From the NCBI RefSeq assembly GCF_043195105.1, contig NZ_JBAFWO010000001.1: DNA of 64,000 nt. One strand, given 5' to 3'. The notes below the pieces were generated by a model that had not been told where the DNA came from, ran no database searches, and saw only the letters and a program-made list of their open reading frames with translations. The translations under genes and the position numbers were made by a program. The DNA comes from NCEH01 sp002257205 (GTDB taxonomy: Bacteria > Pseudomonadota > Alphaproteobacteria > Rhizobiales > Xanthobacteraceae). How positions within the stretch are numbered: the stretch's first letter is position 1; each line of letters opens with the position of its first letter. Positions 59,977 through 64,000 of this stretch are shown here, piece after piece.

Positions 59977-60813
59977 ATGATCAAGCGCAGTATCCTCTTC
60001 GGTGCCGTTGCGGCGGCCCTCGTGTTCGGCGCGCCGGCACGGGCCGCCGAAGGCGGGCACGACGACCTTCCCCACCGGGAATCCTGGTCGTTCGCCGGCC
60101 CCTTCGGCAGTTTCGACCAGGGGCAGCTCCAGCGTGGCTTCAAGGTGTTCCGTGAAGTCTGCGCCAGCTGCCACTCGGCCAATTTCTTCTATTTCCGCAA
60201 CCTGGCGCAGCCCGGTGGCCCCGGCTTCAGCGAAGCCCAGGCCAAGGCGGTGGCGAGCGAATACCAGATCACCGACGGGCCGAACGACCAGGGCGAGATG
60301 TTCCAGCGCCCCGGCCGCCTCTCGGACCAGTGGCCGGCGCCGTTCCCGAACGATCCGGCCGCGCGCGTCGCCAATGGCGGCGCCCTGCCGCCGGACTTTT
60401 CGGTGCTCGCCAAGGCGCGCGCCAGCCATGTCGGCTTTCCCGGCTTCATCTTCGACGCCTTCACCCAGTATCAGGAAGGCGGCGTGGACTATATCCACGC
60501 GCTGCTGACCGGCTATGTGGAGCCGCCGGAAGGCATGAAGGTGCAGCCCGGCCTGCACTACAACAAATATTTCCCCGGTCACCAGATCGCCATGCCCAAG
60601 CCCATCAGCGACGGGCAGGTGGAATACACCGACGGCACGCCCGCGACGCTGGATAATTATTCCCGCGACGTGTCGGCCTTCATGATGTGGATGGCCGAAC
60701 CCCATCTCGACGCGCGCAAGCGCATCGGCTTCCAGGTCATCATCTTCCTGTTCGTGTTGTCCGGCCTGCTCTACTTCACCAAGAAGAAGGTCTGGAAGGA
60801 CGTGGCGCACTAA
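59977..60813 (+). CDS. petC: Cytochrome c1
   Basis: The membrane-bound c-type cytochrome of complex III. The 278-residue precursor has a signal peptide (residues 1-24, ending PARAAEG), the haem c motif CASCH at 62-66, an axial methionine probably in HQIAMPKPIS, and a C-terminal membrane anchor (VIIFLFVLSGLLYFTKKKVWKDVAH). Strings such as GGVDYIHALLTGY and PPDFSVLAKAR are typical of alphaproteobacterial c1. Ends the operon at a strong terminator. Confidence 0.97.
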   Translation: MIKRSILFGAVAAALVFGAPARAAEGGHDDLPHRESWSFAGPFGSFDQGQLQRGFKVFREVCASCHSANFFYFRNLAQPGGPGFSEAQAKAVASEYQITDGPNDQGEMFQRPGRLSDQWPAPFPNDPAARVANGGALPPDFSVLAKARASHVGFPGFIFDAFTQYQEGGVDYIHALLTGYVEPPEGMKVQPGLHYNKYFPGHQIAMPKPISDGQVEYTDGTPATLDNYSRDVSAFMMWMAEPHLDARKRIGFQVIIFLFVLSGLLYFTKKKVWKDVAH

Positions 60814-60840
60814 GCGCCGCTTCCGCCACCGAGAAGACCG

Positions 60841-60870
60841 AAGGGCCCCCATGCGGGGCCCTTTTCTTTT
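60841..60870 (+). terminator. Rho-independent terminator of petABC
   Basis: A GGGCCCC stem pairs with GGGGCCC around a short loop (CATGC) and is followed by TTTTCTTTT, 28 nt after the petC stop codon. Flanking A and T pairs extend the stem. Confidence 0.9.
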
Positions 60871-61036
60871 GGGTCGGTCAACCTGCGACAGGTCCGTACG
60901 GTGAAACGGCGCTTCAGGCCGCCGCATTTAGCTCGCCGAAATTCGGCGTGTTGAACTTCGGCCGAAATGGCGGTGTCATTGACGCGAGAGGCACGGAGAA
61001 GCCTCAGGAAACCTCTGTTCGTCCGCGCTAAGTCCT

Positions 61037-61052
61037 TGTTTCACGTGAAACA
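61037..61052. promoter_or_regulatory. parS centromere-like site (ParB binding)
   Basis: TGTTTCACGTGAAACA is a perfect 16-bp palindrome identical to the broadly conserved chromosomal parS consensus (TGTTNCACGTGAAACA). It lies in non-coding DNA between the petABC terminator and the 3' end of cysA. ParB loads here and spreads to organise the origin region for segregation and SMC loading. Such sites cluster within a few tens of kb of oriC and parAB, neither of which is in the window. Confidence 0.92.
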
Positions 61053-61099
61053 TTTTGCCCCAGCGGGGCAGTGCCCCATTGTTCGGCGCCGATTTTTCC

Positions 61100-62149
61100 C
61101 TAAGCCTCGGCCCCAAACACCCGGTAGCGGCGCGGCACGAGGCCGACCTGCGAACCGATTTCCAGCCCCTCCCCAAACGGCACCGCCGCTTCCACCACCA
61201 CATGCCCGCTCGGCACCACGATCTGGATATCGGCCCGGCGGATCGGCCCAAAGGTGCGCACCGCCAGTACCTTGCCGAAGAACGGCGCCTGCGCCGGATC
61301 CGCCAGATCCACCTCGTGCGGCCGGGCGAGCAGGCGCGCCGGGCCTTCGCTGGCGCCTTGGGAATCGAGCGCAATGGCCCGTTCGCCCAGGAACAGCCGG
61401 CCGCCCCGTACATCCGCCGGCAGGGAGAGGCTTTCTCCAATGAAATCATGCACAAAGGCCGTGGCGGGGGTGTCATAGACCTCGCCCGGCGTGCCGATCT
61501 GCTCGATCTGGCCCTTGCCCATCACCACCACCCGGTCGGCCAGTTCCAGCGCCTCCTCCTGGTCGTGGGTCACCAGCACGGAGGTGACGGGAAGTTCCTC
61601 ATGCAATTGCCGCAGCCAGCGGCGCAATTCCTTGCGCACCTTGGCATCCAGCGCCCCGAACGGCTCGTCCAGCAACAGGATGCGGGGGGAAATGGCGAGC
61701 GCGCGGGCGAGTGCCACCCGCTGGCGCTGACCGCCCGAAAGCTGGGCGGGATAGCGCTCCGCCAGCCAGTCGATCTGCACCAGGGCGAGCAATTCGTTCA
61801 CCTTGGCGCGGATCGCGGCCTCGGGAAGCTTGCCGGCCCCCTTGCGCACCCGCAGGCCGAAGGCAACGTTTTCGAACACGCTCATATGGCGGAACAAGGC
61901 GTAATGCTGGAACACGAACCCCACGTTGCGCTCGCCCACCGAGCGGTTCAGCGCATCCGCGCCATCGAAGCGGATTTCGCCGCTGTCGGGCCATTCCAGC
62001 CCGGCAATGATGCGCAGCAGCGTGGTCTTGCCCGAGCCCGAGGGGCCGAGCAGCGCCACCAATTCGCCGGTGGGAATGTGCAGGTTCACCGCGTCCAGCG
62101 CCGTGAAGGCCTTGTAAGTCTTGGTGATATTGACGACGTCGATGCTCAT
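61100..62149 (-). CDS. cysA: Sulfate/thiosulfate ABC transporter ATP-binding protein
   Basis: The ATPase of the CysTWA sulfate importer. The 349-residue protein has Walker A GPSGSGKT at residues 35-42, LSGGQRQRVALARALA, Walker B RILLLDEPFGALD, and a C-terminal TOBE-type regulatory domain (about 245-349) as in CysA. Its start overlaps the cysW stop as ATGA. The final gene of the operon; the parS site lies beyond its stop. Confidence 0.94.
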   Translation of the reverse strand: MSIDVVNITKTYKAFTALDAVNLHIPTGELVALLGPSGSGKTTLLRIIAGLEWPDSGEIRFDGADALNRSVGERNVGFVFQHYALFRHMSVFENVAFGLRVRKGAGKLPEAAIRAKVNELLALVQIDWLAERYPAQLSGGQRQRVALARALAISPRILLLDEPFGALDAKVRKELRRWLRQLHEELPVTSVLVTHDQEEALELADRVVVMGKGQIEQIGTPGEVYDTPATAFVHDFIGESLSLPADVRGGRLFLGERAIALDSQGASEGPARLLARPHEVDLADPAQAPFFGKVLAVRTFGPIRRADIQIVVPSGHVVVEAAVPFGEGLEIGSQVGLVPRRYRVFGAEA

Positions 62150-63063
62150 CGGGGTTCCTCCTCCGCAAGCCGGCTTTCCAAAACGGTCTTGGCGATCAGC
62201 GTCACCAGGGCCAGCAGGGCGAGCAGCGAGGCGACCGCGAACGAGGCGCCGAACTGATACTCGTTGTACAAAATCTCGATATGGAGCGGCATGGTGTTGG
62301 TGAGCCCGCGCACATGGCCCGACACCACGGAGACCGCGCCGAATTCACCCATGGCGCGGGCGTTGCAGAGCAGGACCCCATAGAGCAGTGCCCATTTCAC
62401 GTTCGGCAAGGTCACCCGAAAGAAGGTGGAGAGGCCGGAGGCGCCAAGCGAGATGGCGGCTTCCTCCTCCGCCGTGCCCTGCTCCTGCATCAGCGGGATC
62501 AGCTCGCGCGCCACGAAGGGAAAGGTGACGAAGATGGTCGCCAGCACGATGCCGGGCAAAGCGAAGATGATCTTGATGTCCCACGCCTGGAGCGGGGCGG
62601 CCAACAGCCCCTGGCTGCCGAACAGCAGCACATAAATCAGCCCCGCCACCACCGGCGAGACCGAGAATGGCAGGTCGATCAAGGTGATGAGCAGGCTCTT
62701 GCCGGCGAATTCGAACTTCGCGATGGCCCAGGACGCCACCAGCCCGAAGATCACATTCGCCGTCACCGAGATCGCGGCCACCAGCAAGGTGAGGCGGATG
62801 GCGGCGAGCGCATCGGGATCGCTGAGCGCCGCCACATAAGCCGCGGCCCCGCGCTTGAAGGCCTCCACGAACACCAGCAGCAGCGGCAGGCCGATGAACA
62901 AGCCGAGAAACGCCAGGGCGATCAGGGTGAGGGCGATGCGCACCGCCGCCGGCTCGGTGCGGGCGGGGCGATGCCCGTTCTGTGCCCGCGCCTGTTTCGC
63001 CAGGGTCGGCGGCCCGTCGGACGCGAGCGGCTGGGCGAGCGCGGCCGGCTCCAGGGCGCTCAA
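62146..63063 (-). CDS. cysW: Sulfate ABC transporter permease CysW
   Basis: A 305-residue inner-membrane permease with six hydrophobic segments and the EAA-loop typical of binding-protein-dependent permeases (EEEAAISLGASGLSTFFRVTLPNVKWALLYG). CysW-typical strings include LIDLPFSVSPVVAGLIYVLLFG and AVSVVSGHVRGLTNTMPLHIEILYNEY. The start is probably TTG at 63063, overlapping the cysT stop as TTGA, with GGGAGG nearby; no ATG lies close to the conserved region. The N-terminal 45 residues are variable. Confidence 0.92.
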   Translation of the reverse strand: MSALEPAALAQPLASDGPPTLAKQARAQNGHRPARTEPAAVRIALTLIALAFLGLFIGLPLLLVFVEAFKRGAAAYVAALSDPDALAAIRLTLLVAAISVTANVIFGLVASWAIAKFEFAGKSLLITLIDLPFSVSPVVAGLIYVLLFGSQGLLAAPLQAWDIKIIFALPGIVLATIFVTFPFVARELIPLMQEQGTAEEEAAISLGASGLSTFFRVTLPNVKWALLYGVLLCNARAMGEFGAVSVVSGHVRGLTNTMPLHIEILYNEYQFGASFAVASLLALLALVTLIAKTVLESRLAEEEPR

Positions 63064-63917
63064 CGCTCCCTCCCGCCGCGTGATTCTGCCCAATGCTGCA
63101 AGCGGTTGATGATGAACAGAAGGACGAACGAGGCGAGCAGCATCACGCTGGCGATGGCGGTGGCATCGGCATAGCGGAATTCCTCCAGCCGGATCACGAT
63201 CAGCAGCGGGGCGATTTCCGAGACGCCGGGCAGATTGCCGGCGATGAAGATGACGGAGCCATATTCCCCGACCGCGCGGGCGAACGCCATGGCGAAGCCG
63301 GTCAACAGGGCGGGCCAGATGCTCGGCAGCACCACCCGCCATATGGTCTGGCCTCGGGTGGCGCCGAGGCTGGCGGCGGCATCCTCCAGCTCGGCGTCGA
63401 GATCGGCCAGCACCGGCTGCACCGTGCGCACCACGAACGGCAGGCCGATGAAGACCAAAGCCACCAGAATGCCGAGCGGGGTGAAGGAGACCTGGATGCC
63501 GAGCGGCGCCAACAGGCCGCCGATCCAGCCGTTTTCGGCATAGAGAGTGGTCAGCGCGATGCCGGCAACCGCCGTGGGCAAAGCGAAGGGAATGTCGATG
63601 ATCGCATCCACCACCCGCTTGAAGGGAAAATCATAGCGCACCAGCACCCACACAACGAGGCCGCCGAACACGAGATTGATGGCGGCGGCGGCGAGCGAGA
63701 GGCCGAACGAAATCTGCAACGCATGCAGGGTGCGCGCATTGCTCATGATGACCAGGAGCCGGTCGAAGCTCAACTCGCTGGTCTTGAGGAACAAAGCGGA
63801 CAGCGGCAGCAGAACGATCAGGCACAGCCATGTCAGCGTGAGCCCGAAGGTGAGGCCGAAACCCGGAATGACGCTCGGCTTGCGGAAGGTGAGCCGCGAT
63901 GCGGTGGCAGTGGCCAT
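63060..63917 (-). CDS. cysT: Sulfate ABC transporter permease CysT (CysU)
   Basis: A 285-residue permease with six hydrophobic segments. The EAA loop reads LEDAAASLGATRGQTIWRVVLPSIWPALLTGFAMAFARAVGEYGSVIF, and DIPFALPTAVAGIALTTLY is typical of CysT. It heads the visible part of the operon; the periplasmic sulfate-binding protein gene (cysP or sbp) is expected just upstream, beyond the right edge. The 83 bases between its ATG and the window end contain no complete feature. Confidence 0.94.
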   Translation of the reverse strand: MATATASRLTFRKPSVIPGFGLTFGLTLTWLCLIVLLPLSALFLKTSELSFDRLLVIMSNARTLHALQISFGLSLAAAAINLVFGGLVVWVLVRYDFPFKRVVDAIIDIPFALPTAVAGIALTTLYAENGWIGGLLAPLGIQVSFTPLGILVALVFIGLPFVVRTVQPVLADLDAELEDAAASLGATRGQTIWRVVLPSIWPALLTGFAMAFARAVGEYGSVIFIAGNLPGVSEIAPLLIVIRLEEFRYADATAIASVMLLASFVLLFIINRLQHWAESRGGRER

Positions 63918-64000
63918 CGTGTTCTTTCGGTCAGATCCCCGATGCCGGCGATCCTGATCCCATGAGGGCGCTGGGGAAAGGGGGGAAGAGAAGGCGAAAC

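Overview
The window is GC-rich, densely coded DNA from an alphaproteobacterial chromosome, probably a Hyphomicrobiales member of the Xanthobacteraceae type (Xanthobacter, Ancylobacter or Starkeya-like). The reasons are a formaldehyde-activating enzyme (fae) and formate-tetrahydrofolate ligase (fhs), which suggest methylotrophy; a UbiK-YbjN-proC block; a bc1 operon petABC with a TAT-type Rieske protein; a CtrA-type box; and dispersed intergenic elements of the 'MAGLVPAIH' type. The taxonomic call is inference. I saw no rRNA, tRNA, CRISPR array, transposase or prophage.

Layout. 1-3.3 kb: lgt-midA-pgeF, coupled by 4-nt overlaps on the minus strand, then ubiK. 3.5-6.7 kb: YbjN protein, proC, a TetR-like regulator, csaA, and fae on the other strand. 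6.9-15.4 kb: a secreted glycoside hydrolase, an unusual homoserine-dehydrogenase-like oxidoreductase, a phosphoesterase, a Spy-like periplasmic protein, an MFS transporter, a small secreted protein, and a divergent LysR/DoxX pair.

15.4-32.2 kb is the accessory centre of the window. An unusually AT-rich 0.6-kb region precedes an unknown protein with a ChW-like motif. It is followed by a 1125-residue RTX protein made of a 152-residue super-repeat, a terminator, two tandem SapC-like proteins, a GT4 glycosyltransferase, a type I secretion ABC transporter and its membrane fusion protein. A convergent operon holds a methyltransferase and two very large GT2-type proteins. I read this as an export and probable surface-glycosylation locus for an S-layer- or adhesin-like RTX protein; the outer-membrane TolC partner is not here. 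A signal-peptide-less S53 peptidase with a DUF4114-like C-terminus (35.9-38.9 kb) may be a second type I substrate.

32.6-44.2 kb: a TPR lipoprotein-like or periplasmic protein, ispE and ynfA, the S53 peptidase, a polyprenyl diphosphate synthase, DUF2007 protein, a small methyltransferase, an S49 peptidase, and a TetX-like flavin monooxygenase bracketed by copies of a dispersed repeat. 44.5-57.9 kb: macAB-like efflux genes, a DMT transporter, moaA, DUF971 protein, fhs, 3-hydroxybutyrate dehydrogenase, a patatin, nadE and trmL. 58.1-64 kb: petABC and the sulfate transporter genes cysTWA. In the gap between petC and cysA lies a perfect 16-bp parS site (61037-61052), so this part of the chromosome probably lies in the ParB-bound region near the replication origin.
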